Of a stretch of DNA of 64,000 nucleotides, positions 1 through 10,002 are shown piece after piece; positions within the stretch are counted from its first letter, which is position 1; every line of letters starts with the position of its first letter. The notes under the pieces were generated by a model that saw only the letters and a program-made list of their open reading frames with translations, was not told the DNA's origin and made no database searches. The stretch covers positions 12,272,205-12,336,204 of the forward strand of contig NC_067206.1 of assembly GCF_026262505.1 (NCBI RefSeq), read 5' to 3'. The DNA comes from Trichomonas vaginalis G3 (Eukaryota > Parabasalia > Trichomonadida > Trichomonadidae). A program made the translations under genes and the position numbers.

Positions 1-1112
1 ATATACGAGTGATATCCTTCCAACCAGTAATTAGAAGGATGTATCGGGAAATACCCGTTTTGATCAATATCATATGAATTTGCATACCGTCCATATTCAA
101 GAACTTCGTAAAGAGTATTTTCGTTTTTATAAACATAATCATAAAATGTCAAATTTGGATCTATTTCCTTTAACGATTTGAACTGAATGCTTTCAAGTTT
201 TGCAACAGCATCTGTAGCTTCGTAAATCCTTATTTTAGAATTATCAAGGTTTTCATTCACTTTTCTAGTTTCTCTATTATAATTCTCATCAGATAAAGAG
301 CAATCAAGGTTTTCATTCACTTCTCTGAATTTACTTTTGTCACAAACTAAAATTTTAGTTTCTTTTGTATAATTCTTATCGGATAAAGAGTATTCTTCAT
401 TGCATTCAAGGTTATCAAGCTTGTTTACGTATATTAATGGTAATAAATTGTCATTGAGTTTATCTTTAGTTACAAAATCATAAATTTGATGATTCTCATT
501 TGAATCGAAGTTGAAATAGTATTTGATTTTCGTATTGGATGTATTGGAATGTCTAATTAGAACTTGGAAGTCTGAAATGTCGATTTCTGAGATGTTATGC
601 CTATGATCTTCGAAAAAATTAAAAATATCTTCTGGCAAATACTTTCTTTTCTCTGAATCTCTGTATAACTTGAATAAGCAATTAAATATGTCATTAACTT
701 CTGTAGAATACTTTTGAGTAAAAGTAAATTTGAAATTGTCAGGAATTTCGGCTTCTTCTATTGAGAAAACGAAGTCAAATACTCGAGATTTTACAATTTG
801 GAGATGTAGCATGTAATCAAAATCGAAAGTTAATGGATATCCAGTTCTATAAATTCCATATAACTCTTTTTCGTAGACATAGCCCTCTGATATTGGATTA
901 TCAATGTTAACTCGAATACTTATTTTCATTTTATGCATTTTATCGTTGGTTCCCCAGGATTTATCGTTTTCAGAACTAAATACTTGAATAAAAACTGCGT
1001 TTTGCTCTCTAGAAGCATGATAGTACAAAATTGGTTCATTGCATAGCTTATACATAGCAATTTGACTATTATCATTACGTTCTAAGTAAAATTGAAACTT
1101 AACTTCAACCAT
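1..1112 (-). CDS. Unrecognised protein, cut by the left window edge
   Basis: An open frame runs leftward from an ATG at 1112 to the edge without a stop, at least 370 codons. I do not recognise the family. The N-terminal 130 residues alternate hydrophobic and charged residues like a beta-rich domain; the middle is rich in Asn, Asp, Glu and Lys. A short internal duplication at about 240-420 repeats the motif VNENLD and a nearby SLSDENY/SLSDKNY, which looks like slippage or tandem expansion in a flexible linker. There is no signal peptide and no clear membrane segment. The region just upstream is A/T-rich (TTCCATCAAAAAATC before AAAATG). The length of the open frame supports a real gene; the function is unknown. 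Confidence 0.7.
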   Translation of the reverse strand, partial: MVEVKFQFYLERNDNSQIAMYKLCNEPILYYHASREQNAVFIQVFSSENDKSWGTNDKMHKMKISIRVNIDNPISEGYVYEKELYGIYRTGYPLTFDFDYMLHLQIVKSRVFDFVFSIEEAEIPDNFKFTFTQKYSTEVNDIFNCLFKLYRDSEKRKYLPEDIFNFFEDHRHNISEIDISDFQVLIRHSNTSNTKIKYYFNFDSNENHQIYDFVTKDKLNDNLLPLIYVNKLDNLECNEEYSLSDKNYTKETKILVCDKSKFREVNENLDCSLSDENYNRETRKVNENLDNSKIRIYEATDAVAKLESIQFKSLKEIDPNLTFYDYVYKNENTLYEVLEYGRYANSYDIDQNGYFPIHPSNYWLEGYHSY

Positions 1113-1904
1113 TTTTGATTTTTTGATGGAAAATTAAAAAATAAAAAAAAATCAAGGGCATTTTAAAACATCTAATTTCCATATGTATATAATCAAGCAA
1201 GCCTTCGTTGGGGCCATGCAACAGAACATAGCAATCTATGCTTTGTAATAGGATGTTAACTCGAATGACACCTCTTTGGATTGATTATATTTTACAATTT
1301 TAGTAAATATCGTTATAAACTATTCACAGTAATAGGATAGCTAATATAATGACTAAAAATATGAATTACATTTACAGAAACATACAATAGAAAATCAAAT
1401 TTTGATTCGATAGTATCCAGCCAAAATTTTTGTTAGATAATCAGATATATAAATCGCATTCTAATGATTAATCCACAATTGAAATATACAGTAAATCGGC
1501 TACTACGATTTTTGTATGAAGATTAAATTGCGATATTAAAATGCATTCATGCAGTTTTACAGAAGTGATTTGACTTCACTTACCAAATAATATTTGTTTG
1601 CCAAACAATTACTTGGATTTCATGAGGGTCATATTGAAATTTTGAAACTTTATCATACTGTTATTGTTTGATATCATAATCAATAGCCATTACGAGGCAT
1701 TTACGAAGACACTTAGATATATTTATTCTATTGATTTGCTGTTGTAGAAATAAAATCATTATTAATTTACCTGAAATTTATATGGTATAACGTGTTATAG
1801 TAAATGTCTGAAATATATTTCAATGCAATTATTAGATATTTTATATTTTTAAATTATAGTTTTTATAAAAAAATATATAAATTCATAATATATATATAGT
1901 AATT
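1113..1904. other. Gene-free AT-rich spacer
   Basis: It lies between the 5' end of the gene at the left edge and the 3' end of the F5/8 type C gene. I see no open frame of note, no repeat and no RNA gene; the last 100 bases are runs of A and T typical of a 3' flank. Confidence 0.6.
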
Positions 1905-3191
1905 TTATTCAACAGATTGTGGCTGTGCCTTCATAAGGGCGCCAAAGAATTCGATTGACTGTAATCCGAGGACATTATCACCTCTGTAGTTAACATCAGT
2001 CATTTTAAGCCTTACGTATCTGAAAGCTCCAGCATTATTCGTTATTGGGAATGTCTGGAACTTATTTGCTCCGTTCAGAACACTTGTTGTTCTTCTGTCG
2101 AGTTTTGTCCATTCGTCGCCATCATTCGAGCCTTCGATTACCCAGTTCTTTAAATGAGTCGAATTTCCTGAATATTTATGTGTCTTCAGGGAATAATGAG
2201 ATAAGCAAACGACATTTTCTCCGAAATCAAACTTAATCCATTGGCCAGGTTTGTTTTCGGATAAGAAAAAGTCTGATGGGTCTCTTGCGGCAACTAATGA
2301 TGGAGTTTCGTGGTCAATTGAAGATGATGTGATTGTAACCGAATGTTTATCATGAACATTGCCTTGGCAGACATCTGTAAGATAAGCAAGTATACCATCG
2401 AACGAATGGCCGGCGAAAGGAAGCTGTACTGAGTCTGTAGGAAGAAATGCGTCGCCTTTGAGGGCTTCTTCGATTTCTATCTGTTTCTGTAGTACGGAAC
2501 GTATTGAGCGACGCATTTCTCTCGATTCGTTCTTGAGAGGATCAATTCCGGATTCGACAGATTTTAATTTGTCGAGAGCTTCTTTGAAATGAGAGGTTTG
2601 GGCACGATCTTGTTTCTTGATTTTGGACTCTAAATCTGTAATCTTCTTAGCAACACCGTCTGCAAGCATTGCTAGCTTCTGATCGACATGTTTATCGAGA
2701 TTTGCATTGATCTTTGCAGTTTTTTGAGACGCTCGTGGTATGTTCTTTTCGATGCGATTCTCAATGACTTGAAATGCTTGATTGATTCTTGAAAATTCGT
2801 CTGCAAAATTGTATTGTTCGATATCTTCAAGACGACTAGAAAGAATGCTCATTTGCTTCTTTAAATCGTTACTTTCTTTGATAAGATGTATACATACGTT
2901 ACACGCTGATTCGCCAATGCAATGTTTATCAAGATCATTGTTTTCCAAAACTTCTAAAGCTTCTCTAGGAGTAAGACGACTTAAATCTAATGTAGAGAAT
3001 AGTGAAGACGCTTTCTTTCCATGTTTTGAAAGTAATTTTAATAGAAATCTTTGTAAATTGTGATGATCTTTAATTCGTAATTTTGGATTGCTGAATATTT
3101 TTTCTAGTTTTTCAAGCTCAAAATCTGCAAACGACGGATTGGATATAGCTGCATCAATCTGGCTTGCGAAGTTATCTTCTAAATCATTCAT
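1905..3191 (-). CDS. Coiled-coil protein with C-terminal F5/8 type C (discoidin) domain
   Basis: 428 residues. The first ~110 are helical and resemble the BACK-like linker seen in trichomonad proteins of this type (PREALEVLENNDLD near residue 75). Residues ~110-240 form a long Lys/Glu-rich coiled coil. From ~260 to the end there is an F5/8 type C domain: GQWIKFDFGENVVCLSHY, then SNDGDEWTKLDRR and FRYVRLKMTD, ending in IEFFGAL, as expected for this beta-sandwich. Such domains bind glycans, lipids or proteins; no signal peptide is present, so a cytoplasmic role is likely. Related architectures are numerous in trichomonads. The start is the first ATG after a GTATCACTTTTT motif. Confidence 0.85.
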   Translation of the reverse strand: MNDLEDNFASQIDAAISNPSFADFELEKLEKIFSNPKLRIKDHHNLQRFLLKLLSKHGKKASSLFSTLDLSRLTPREALEVLENNDLDKHCIGESACNVCIHLIKESNDLKKQMSILSSRLEDIEQYNFADEFSRINQAFQVIENRIEKNIPRASQKTAKINANLDKHVDQKLAMLADGVAKKITDLESKIKKQDRAQTSHFKEALDKLKSVESGIDPLKNESREMRRSIRSVLQKQIEIEEALKGDAFLPTDSVQLPFAGHSFDGILAYLTDVCQGNVHDKHSVTITSSSIDHETPSLVAARDPSDFFLSENKPGQWIKFDFGENVVCLSHYSLKTHKYSGNSTHLKNWVIEGSNDGDEWTKLDRRTTSVLNGANKFQTFPITNNAGAFRYVRLKMTDVNYRGDNVLGLQSIEFFGALMKAQPQSVE

Positions 3192-3205
3192 TTCAAAATA
3201 ATAAA

Positions 3206-3219
3206 CAAAAAAAAGTGAT
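3206..3219 (-). promoter_or_regulatory. TCACTTTTT motif upstream of the F5/8 gene
   Basis: On the gene strand TATCACTTTTTTTT lies about 15 bases before the ATG. The same core (TCACTTTTT or its complement) recurs just upstream of several host genes here, so it is a candidate core-promoter or initiator element. The role is inference. Confidence 0.35.
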
Positions 3220-3694
3220 ACATTATTTAGTGCGTATTACTCACAAATCAATTCAATAATTGTGTTAATACGGATACAATAATAAAAACAATGAAAACAT
3301 AAATTCTATCTATGGCATTTGCTATTTCCATCACATGTGTAGTTATCCTTTCAGATTTTTAAATAATTATGCAGTAAAACTTTCAATTGAGAATTTATTT
3401 CTAATTTGAGCACATATTGATGAAAGGAGGAACTAATATGGCAGTATAATCTTATGTGATCTTAAAATGTTATTTCAAGCATTATATTTTTTGCTGATAT
3501 TAGATTTTGAAGAAGGTAAAGGGAACATTTCATAAAAATGTTACACTGGGATGAGGTTTGAATTATTCCAAATAATGAAGGTGTAAGTTCTATCTTTGTG
3601 GTGTAAACTATACAAATTTGAAAGATTTATTTTTATCGGACTTTTCAAAAAATTCGATGAATCCAGAAGAATTTGAATCTCCCATGATAAAAGC

Positions 3695-4714
3695 ATGCAA
3701 AAAAGATATCTTTCACTTATTAAATCACTATTAAAGCATTACAGTGATAACAAAGTAAAAAAATTAGGCATCCCACTCATTATTGCATCAACATATGGTC
3801 ATCTTGAAGTCGTTAAACATTTTATCTCGATTGGAGTTTATATAGAATCAAGGAATGATAATCGAATGACTCCGCTCATAGTTGCATCAAAGAATGGTCA
3901 TCTTGAAGTTGTCAAATATCTTATCTCAGCTGGAGCTAATAAAGAAGCAAAGGATAAAGATGGGTTCACTCAACTCACAAATGCATCAGTGAATTGTCAT
4001 CTTGAAGTCGTTAAATATCTTGTCTCAGCTGGGGCTGATATAGAAGCAACGGATAAATTTCAATTTACTCCCCTCATTGAAGCATCAAAATTCAGTCTTC
4101 TCGAAATCGTACAGTATCTTGTCTCTGCCGGAGCTAATAAAGAAGCAAAGGATGATTGGGGACGGAATTCACTCATATGTGCATCAGAAAATGGTCATCT
4201 TGAAGTTGTTAATTATCTTGTCACTGTTGGAGCTAATAAAGAAGCTAAGGACATGCAAGAATTCACTCCTCTCGTTTATGCATCAAAAGAAGGTCATCTT
4301 GATGTTGTTGAATATCTTATCTCTGTTGGCGCTAATAGAAAAGCAAAGACTAGATCTAAGTCGAATCCTCTCATTTGTGCATCAGAAAATGGCCATCTTG
4401 AAGTTGTTAAATATCTTATCTCTATTGAAATCGATAAAGAATCAATGAATGATAGTAGATCTACATCACTCAATTATGCTTCAGGAAATGGTCATCTTGA
4501 AATTGTGAAATATCTTATCTCTGTTGGAACTGATAAAGACGCGAAGAATAAGAATGGATACACATCGCTCATGTCTGCATCACATAATGGTTACCTTGAA
4601 GTTGTTAAATATCTTATCTCTGTTGGCGCTGATAAAGAAGCAAAGAATTTTTCTGGAAAAACTGCCCTTGATTTAGCAGCTGGTTTGGTGAAAAATGATT
4701 TATTATCATTATAA
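3695..4714 (+). CDS. Ankyrin-repeat protein
   Basis: 339 residues made almost wholly of about nine 33-residue ankyrin repeats, each with the core T.L..AS..GHLEVVKYLISAGA(N/D)KEAKD. Repeats are unusually alike, which suggests recent expansion or gene conversion. A protein-interaction scaffold in the cytoplasm or nucleus is likely. The first ATG of the long frame gives a short helical lead before repeat 1. A second ATG at 3657 opens a different frame reading MNPEEFESPMIKACKKD, which looks like the usual ankyrin-protein N-terminus; either the annotated start is downstream of a small frameshift or the gene is 5'-truncated. The 500 bases before it hold nothing else that I can identify. Confidence 0.8.
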   Translation: MQKRYLSLIKSLLKHYSDNKVKKLGIPLIIASTYGHLEVVKHFISIGVYIESRNDNRMTPLIVASKNGHLEVVKYLISAGANKEAKDKDGFTQLTNASVNCHLEVVKYLVSAGADIEATDKFQFTPLIEASKFSLLEIVQYLVSAGANKEAKDDWGRNSLICASENGHLEVVNYLVTVGANKEAKDMQEFTPLVYASKEGHLDVVEYLISVGANRKAKTRSKSNPLICASENGHLEVVKYLISIEIDKESMNDSRSTSLNYASGNGHLEIVKYLISVGTDKDAKNKNGYTSLMSASHNGYLEVVKYLISVGADKEAKNFSGKTALDLAAGLVKNDLLSL

Positions 4715-5051
4715 TGGTTTATAAATTTTCTTTTTTCAAAAAAAAGTGGTATTTACTGAAGTCAATATAATAAAACAAACTACTATTTAGGTATAATTAG
4801 ATTACATTATGATTTGTATGAGTGATGTTTTGACCTCTAATGATGTGAAAATCTCCCAAACATATTGAGCTTCTCTATTATCTCTATCTATTCACAAAGT
4901 GTTTTTTTCGGGCCAAAAAATTTACACGAGAGCGGAGACAGTATCATTGGGCATAGTCCGGAGAATAGATTTCATTGTTTTGTTGACGACAAATATTAAA
5001 AAATAAAACAAAATTTACATAAATAAAACAAATAACACATATTAAAAAAAG
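4715..5051. other. Spacer between convergent genes
   Basis: It holds the 3' flanks of the ankyrin gene and the histidine kinase gene. No open frame, repeat or RNA gene was seen. Confidence 0.5.
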
Positions 5052-8000
5052 TTAATGAGGAGGGAATTTCTTCAAAATATCCATGATCTGTTGCATTCTA
5101 ACTGGTTTAGCCAGATATCCATCCATTCCTGCTTCTCTGCAAGTCAATTCATCACCTTCAACTGCACTAGCTGTAAGAGCAACAATAGCAACAGTTGAGT
5201 AGTGTTTTCCTGAACGGCGAATGATTTTTGTTGCATCAATTCCGTTAAGAACAGGCATCTGGCAGTCCATGAACACCAAATCGAAATTGTCTTGTCCTAG
5301 AATCTGAATTGCTTCCTGTCCATTGTTTGCAATGACATAGTCGCAATTTAGTTTCTCCAGAATCTTCTGCATGACGAACTGGTTCTGTTTGTTATCTTCA
5401 ACAACCAAAATACGACGGCTTTGGTCATCTCTGTTTCCAACAATCAGATTTGTATTTACAATGTCATGTTTGTTGTATCTCAATGAGTTCAACAAATGAA
5501 GGACATGTGTTGGAATTACAGGTTTAACAAGTGCGTATTTAAATGGCGAACATTCACCAGGATCGCAGAAAGAGCAAACAGGGAATGGCTTCTTTTGGCT
5601 GCTGACAACTTTACTTATGTCATTCCATTCAGAGTTATTTCCTTCTACGAAAAGTAGGAAAGGATGTGACTTAGAACTCTGTTCAGCAATGTCTTGCGAT
5701 GAATTAAGATAAACAACTTTGTAATGATGCGATTCAAGCCATTCTGTCAAGCTGTCACGCAACTGTGTGTTGTTTATCAGCATCCAGACAATGCGAGGCT
5801 GGTTGTCTGTGAAAGGAGGAGAGTAAGGAAGCATCAAAGATTGCATTGGAATCCTAACAATGAATGTTGATCCTTCTCCAGGAGTTGATTGCACATCGAC
5901 ATTTCCTCCAAGGAATCTTGCAATCTCTTGGACTAATGGCAATCCTAATCCTGTTCCTCCGTAGTATCGACTTGTTGAAGTCTCTGCCTGCATGAATCTC
6001 TCGAAAATGACTTTCTTCTGTTCTTCGCTGATGCCAATTCCTGTGTCAGAAACAGAAACAACTAAGTATTCGTTGTCTGATGTCGGTGTCGAATCCCACT
6101 TCATCTTGAGAGTTACACCTCCTTTCTTCGTGAACTTGAGAGCGTTGGAGAGAAGGTTGTTAATGATCTGCATGATGAGTTGGGAGTCTGCGTAAACAAG
6201 TGTTGGAAAGTTCTTCGAAACAATGATTGAAAATGAAATTTTCGACATTCTCGCTCTACTCGAATTTGCAATCATTGTTGGCTCAATTATCTTCAGAAGA
6301 TTAACAGTTGTTGGTGTTGATTCAAGCTCTCCTTGTTCGATCTTACTCAAGTTCAATGTATCATCGAGTAATCTCATCAACTGGAATGAAGAAGATCTGA
6401 TTGAATCAACTAATAACCTCTGTTCTTGTGTAAGTTCCTGATAAGCCAAAACATCCAACATTCCGAAGATTCCGTTCATAGGAGTTCTTATTTCATGGCT
6501 CATATTGGCCAAGAACTGCGTTTTCTCACGGTTTGCTTGTTCCGCTGCCTGTCCTTTCTCTTCCAGCTCCATGAAGGCGTTTCTGTTGTCAGTGATGTCG
6601 ATGAGAACACCGATGATTCTTCTCGCGAAACAGTCGCCTTGGCCTCGGACAGAAACCCATGTTTCCACTCCATCGCTTATTATTGGGAGATCGCTTTCAA
6701 TCCAGCCGCTTTCGTCAATTGCCTGGCGCAGTTTCTTCGCGAACTGTTCCTTGTAATCCTCGTGGACTTGCTCGTCAACTGTCGACCAGTTCATTCTCAG
6801 TATCTTTGAGTGGCGAGGAGTGATTGATCTGATCGGAGGAAGTGGATTTCTGTCATCGGAAAATCTCCACAAAACAACTTTTCCACCCAACAACAAAATG
6901 TCATGCAATTTCTGTGTTTCGTTCAAAGCTGTGTTTAATTCGCGCAATCTCTGCATCGGACTCAATGTGCAGTAGATTCCATCATCACGGCAACTCGCTG
7001 TTAACTGATACCACTCGTAATCGTTGTTGCTCTTTCTGATCAGCAGTTCTTCTTCGAATTTGTTCTTCGCGAGTTCGTAGAAATTGTCCAAAACATTGGA
7101 ATTACTTGGATGCAAATACTCCTTCAGATCACTGAACTTTTTATCTGTTTCTTTCACACCTAACGCATCCCAAATTGTTGGTCTCGAATGTACAGAAATA
7201 ACTCTGTCATTTGTCTCGTCAAGACGCCAGAAATAGATTGGTGGTTCCACTTCACATTTGACATATTCCAAACGGTTTTTCGGATGTATGTATTTATTTA
7301 TGTTAAACAGAAATCCTTCTTTCTGGTTGGAATACATCAAATACCAGATGTAGCCAACACTCAAACACTTGATGCGAACAGGTAAGCCACTCTTCCCTTC
7401 AAGAATCTGAGTCAAAACAGTGGTGTCGGATGGAATAACGAAGTCAGAAAGTGAAGTGGACTTTACATAATCGTTTGGCAAACCGTATTTAGAAATTTCT
7501 TCTTCTAGTGAGTCATCTTGCAAAATAAACTTGTTGTTTTCGATTCGGAATGTGTGGACATGGAACTCGTCGTACATTTCTTCCGCATTTCGAACTGATG
7601 TTATCAGAACTCCTTCGTGATTTATGATATCTGTCACTGTTTCGGAGCTTATGACTGTTACAGTGCTCTCGTCTTCTATGTAGCGGACGGCGTCAATCAT
7701 GAAGTAGCCGCCGTCGACGTATTTCATGATTTTTTGGGCAATAAATTCTCCTGGTTTGAGATTTGCTATATCTAGGTTGGCTCCTACGACTAACTGGTTC
7801 TGTTTGGAGAGATCTTTGTCCATTAACTCTCTGGATCGAGATTTGGACATGAAATCACTCATGATTTTGTTGGTAGATTTGAGATATTCGATTTTGTCAT
7901 CGATAAACTCCATAACTGTGTACTCCTTGGCCATGGAAAGTAAATCGCTGGCACGATCGTACTGTTGCTGCATCTCTTTAGAGACAGATAACTGATAAGA

Positions 8001-9452
8001 GAATAAACAGCATAAACAGAAGTAGGAAAAGCCAAAACTTTCAAATATACCGTCATCCTCAAAAGATACAATGTCAATTACGGCAAGAACATTGACTGTT
8101 GGACTGGAAATTCTGGAAATAAAACATTGAGTGGTCGGACCAAGGAAATCTTTGATGATCGCTGATGCAAAGTCCTTCGGAACACGCTTGGGAATGTCGG
8201 CAAGCTCTTCTTCCGTCAATTTCCTCTGACCAGGCATAGTATATTGAAAGATTATGTTGTTGTTCTCGTCGTAGAATAGGGTGTGGTATGCCCCTAATAT
8301 TCTGCTGCAGTTGGTGGAGATTCTTTGGAAGTTTGACCCATTAAAAGGATTATGGTTGATCATTAGGCGTAAATCATTAAAAGCAATGACGGACATGGAC
8401 ACCAATTTACCGTAAGGCTGGAAAGGAGCAAAAGCAGATGCTGAAAGGTCAATGCGGCATTTTGTATTATTATTCAACGTAAAGTTAATGTGGTAAGGGT
8501 TAAAATCGCGGAATGACGAAAATCTAATCTGTGGTGGTTCAATGCAGAAATGGGATTCCGATTTGAGCTCACATGAGAATTTTACGCCGTCATCTAAAGG
8601 AATTTGCTCGTGCCACATGTAAACGAGTATGTTTCCGTTACTTAGTAATCTTGCTTCAACTCTTATGCTGATAAATGTCTGTTCTAAGCGAATAATTTTC
8701 TTAATACAGTTTACACGGCTTTTGGATTTTCCTGCTTGCTTAACAACGTCAGATATAATTTCTGCTGACTCCGTATCTAATTTGCTAAGCTGGGTTCCAA
8801 ATAAAATCTCGTAATTTTTCGTAAAAACCCACATGTGACGAACTTTCCTTCTTTCTAGCATATATTGGCTTGTATAAATAGAACATACGATTATTCCTAT
8901 GATTAATAAGTTCCTTCCCATATGAATATACTTTTGATATGAACCTAAAAAAGTTGGACAAAGTTTACTTAAGGTTTCTGATGAAGAAGTGCCAAATACA
9001 TGATATGATATAAACATTTGATCAAGAAAAGAGATGTTCTCGCGATGAATATTTGGATTAGTTGATTCATAATTTTCATTTGCAGAAACTATATAATATG
9101 GATCATCATCGTTGAGGTCATATCCGTTAGCATAAAATTGTAGTGCTATTTGTTGATTGTTTTGAATATTGTTGCCATCGAATTTAAATGTATTTTTGAA
9201 TTTCGAGTTTGAATTAGAAAAAACGTGATATTTGAATGGCACGGATTCCTGGAAGGCGCAAAACTCATTCATGTTAGGTTTATAAACCTCCAGGAGCTTC
9301 GATTCCTCCACAATAAACAATTTGCCCTTTGAAATTTCAATGTTTTGAGCTCTCGATACATTAACTCCGAGACTTTCCACGATTCTTGGGCTATTGCCGA
9401 CCACAAAAATGGAGGATTGTATACAGAGACATGTAAAGAGAAATTCAAACAT
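5052..9452 (-). CDS. Hybrid sensor histidine kinase with C-terminal receiver
   Basis: 1466 residues. The N-terminus is a hydrophobic signal-like segment (residues ~3-19). A membrane segment lies at ~179-197 (LLIIGIIVCSIYTS) and a second hydrophobic stretch at ~472-488, so the topology is not settled by eye. A sensory region with PAS-like folds fills ~500-950. The HisKA dimerisation helix carries the phospho-acceptor His986 in FLANMSHEIRTPMNG. The ATPase domain shows the N box NLLSNALKF (~1102), G1 DTGIGI (~1137) and G2 GGTGLGL (~1167). A degenerate receiver (~1210-1330) precedes a true receiver (~1346-1463) with acidic pocket VVED, phospho-acceptor Asp1396 in MDCQMP, Thr in ALTASA and Lys in LAKP. 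It should autophosphorylate and pass phosphate His to Asp; no output domain is attached. The architecture is like bacterial or Dictyostelium hybrid kinases. Confidence 0.92.
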   Translation of the reverse strand: MFEFLFTCLCIQSSIFVVGNSPRIVESLGVNVSRAQNIEISKGKLFIVEESKLLEVYKPNMNEFCAFQESVPFKYHVFSNSNSKFKNTFKFDGNNIQNNQQIALQFYANGYDLNDDDPYYIVSANENYESTNPNIHRENISFLDQMFISYHVFGTSSSETLSKLCPTFLGSYQKYIHMGRNLLIIGIIVCSIYTSQYMLERRKVRHMWVFTKNYEILFGTQLSKLDTESAEIISDVVKQAGKSKSRVNCIKKIIRLEQTFISIRVEARLLSNGNILVYMWHEQIPLDDGVKFSCELKSESHFCIEPPQIRFSSFRDFNPYHINFTLNNNTKCRIDLSASAFAPFQPYGKLVSMSVIAFNDLRLMINHNPFNGSNFQRISTNCSRILGAYHTLFYDENNNIIFQYTMPGQRKLTEEELADIPKRVPKDFASAIIKDFLGPTTQCFISRISSPTVNVLAVIDIVSFEDDGIFESFGFSYFCLCCLFSYQLSVSKEMQQQYDRASDLLSMAKEYTVMEFIDDKIEYLKSTNKIMSDFMSKSRSRELMDKDLSKQNQLVVGANLDIANLKPGEFIAQKIMKYVDGGYFMIDAVRYIEDESTVTVISSETVTDIINHEGVLITSVRNAEEMYDEFHVHTFRIENNKFILQDDSLEEEISKYGLPNDYVKSTSLSDFVIPSDTTVLTQILEGKSGLPVRIKCLSVGYIWYLMYSNQKEGFLFNINKYIHPKNRLEYVKCEVEPPIYFWRLDETNDRVISVHSRPTIWDALGVKETDKKFSDLKEYLHPSNSNVLDNFYELAKNKFEEELLIRKSNNDYEWYQLTASCRDDGIYCTLSPMQRLRELNTALNETQKLHDILLLGGKVVLWRFSDDRNPLPPIRSITPRHSKILRMNWSTVDEQVHEDYKEQFAKKLRQAIDESGWIESDLPIISDGVETWVSVRGQGDCFARRIIGVLIDITDNRNAFMELEEKGQAAEQANREKTQFLANMSHEIRTPMNGIFGMLDVLAYQELTQEQRLLVDSIRSSSFQLMRLLDDTLNLSKIEQGELESTPTTVNLLKIIEPTMIANSSRARMSKISFSIIVSKNFPTLVYADSQLIMQIINNLLSNALKFTKKGGVTLKMKWDSTPTSDNEYLVVSVSDTGIGISEEQKKVIFERFMQAETSTSRYYGGTGLGLPLVQEIARFLGGNVDVQSTPGEGSTFIVRIPMQSLMLPYSPPFTDNQPRIVWMLINNTQLRDSLTEWLESHHYKVVYLNSSQDIAEQSSKSHPFLLFVEGNNSEWNDISKVVSSQKKPFPVCSFCDPGECSPFKYALVKPVIPTHVLHLLNSLRYNKHDIVNTNLIVGNRDDQSRRILVVEDNKQNQFVMQKILEKLNCDYVIANNGQEAIQILGQDNFDLVFMDCQMPVLNGIDATKIIRRSGKHYSTVAIVALTASAVEGDELTCREAGMDGYLAKPVRMQQIMDILKKFPPH

Positions 9453-9500
9453 GAGGAATAAAAAAAAACAAATTTTTTTCAGTAAAAAAGTGACAATAAA
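9453..9500. promoter_or_regulatory. 48-base divergent promoter region
   Basis: This short gap separates the divergent starts of the histidine kinase and a 70-residue ORF. It contains AAAAAGTGAC at 9485-9494, which reads GTCACTTTTT toward the kinase. The motif could serve both directions. Inference from position and recurrence only. Confidence 0.4.
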
Positions 9501-9713
9501 ATGACTTTAGTTGATTTATCTATGAAATACAATAAAACACTGGACGATATCGATCAAAGAATCGAAAAGGATATTAAAAGCCTTAACAGGGAACTATTAA
9601 TTGAAATAATGCAAAAAATTATTTCAAATCCTCCACAATTCTTAAAAAGTAATCCGGCAGAATTCAAAAATCTCGAAGACACCTACAAAAAGTTAATAAA
9701 TTTACCAAAATAA
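9501..9713 (+). CDS. Small helical protein, function unknown
   Basis: 70 residues, predicted all-helical and charged (KNLEDTYKKLINLPK at the end), with no signal peptide and no Cys. It starts 7 bases after AAAAAGTGAC, the motif found near other host gene starts, and is divergent from the kinase gene with 48 bases between the two ATGs. Position, motif and a regular helix pattern support a real gene, but it is short and I do not recognise a family. Confidence 0.5.
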   Translation: MTLVDLSMKYNKTLDDIDQRIEKDIKSLNRELLIEIMQKIISNPPQFLKSNPAEFKNLEDTYKKLINLPK

Positions 9714-10002
9714 TATCGAAAAAGCCCAAGCCCGTCAAAAATTCAAAATTATTTTCCCATTATACACTTCTCAATTATGTAATTTAACTGCCCATTATCA
9801 GGTATTAATATTTTCTTATTAATTAGGCACAAAACAATCTAATTGTAAATATTCTCATTCTTTTACAATTTTGAATTCAATTTACTGATATAATTCGAAG
9901 ATTTGAACATCTTTTGTATTTCCTTGTTTGATTTTTTTTGTTATAAAAAATTTTTTTTTATAATCATAGCTCTATATTTTTACATACATAAAACAATTTA
10001 TA

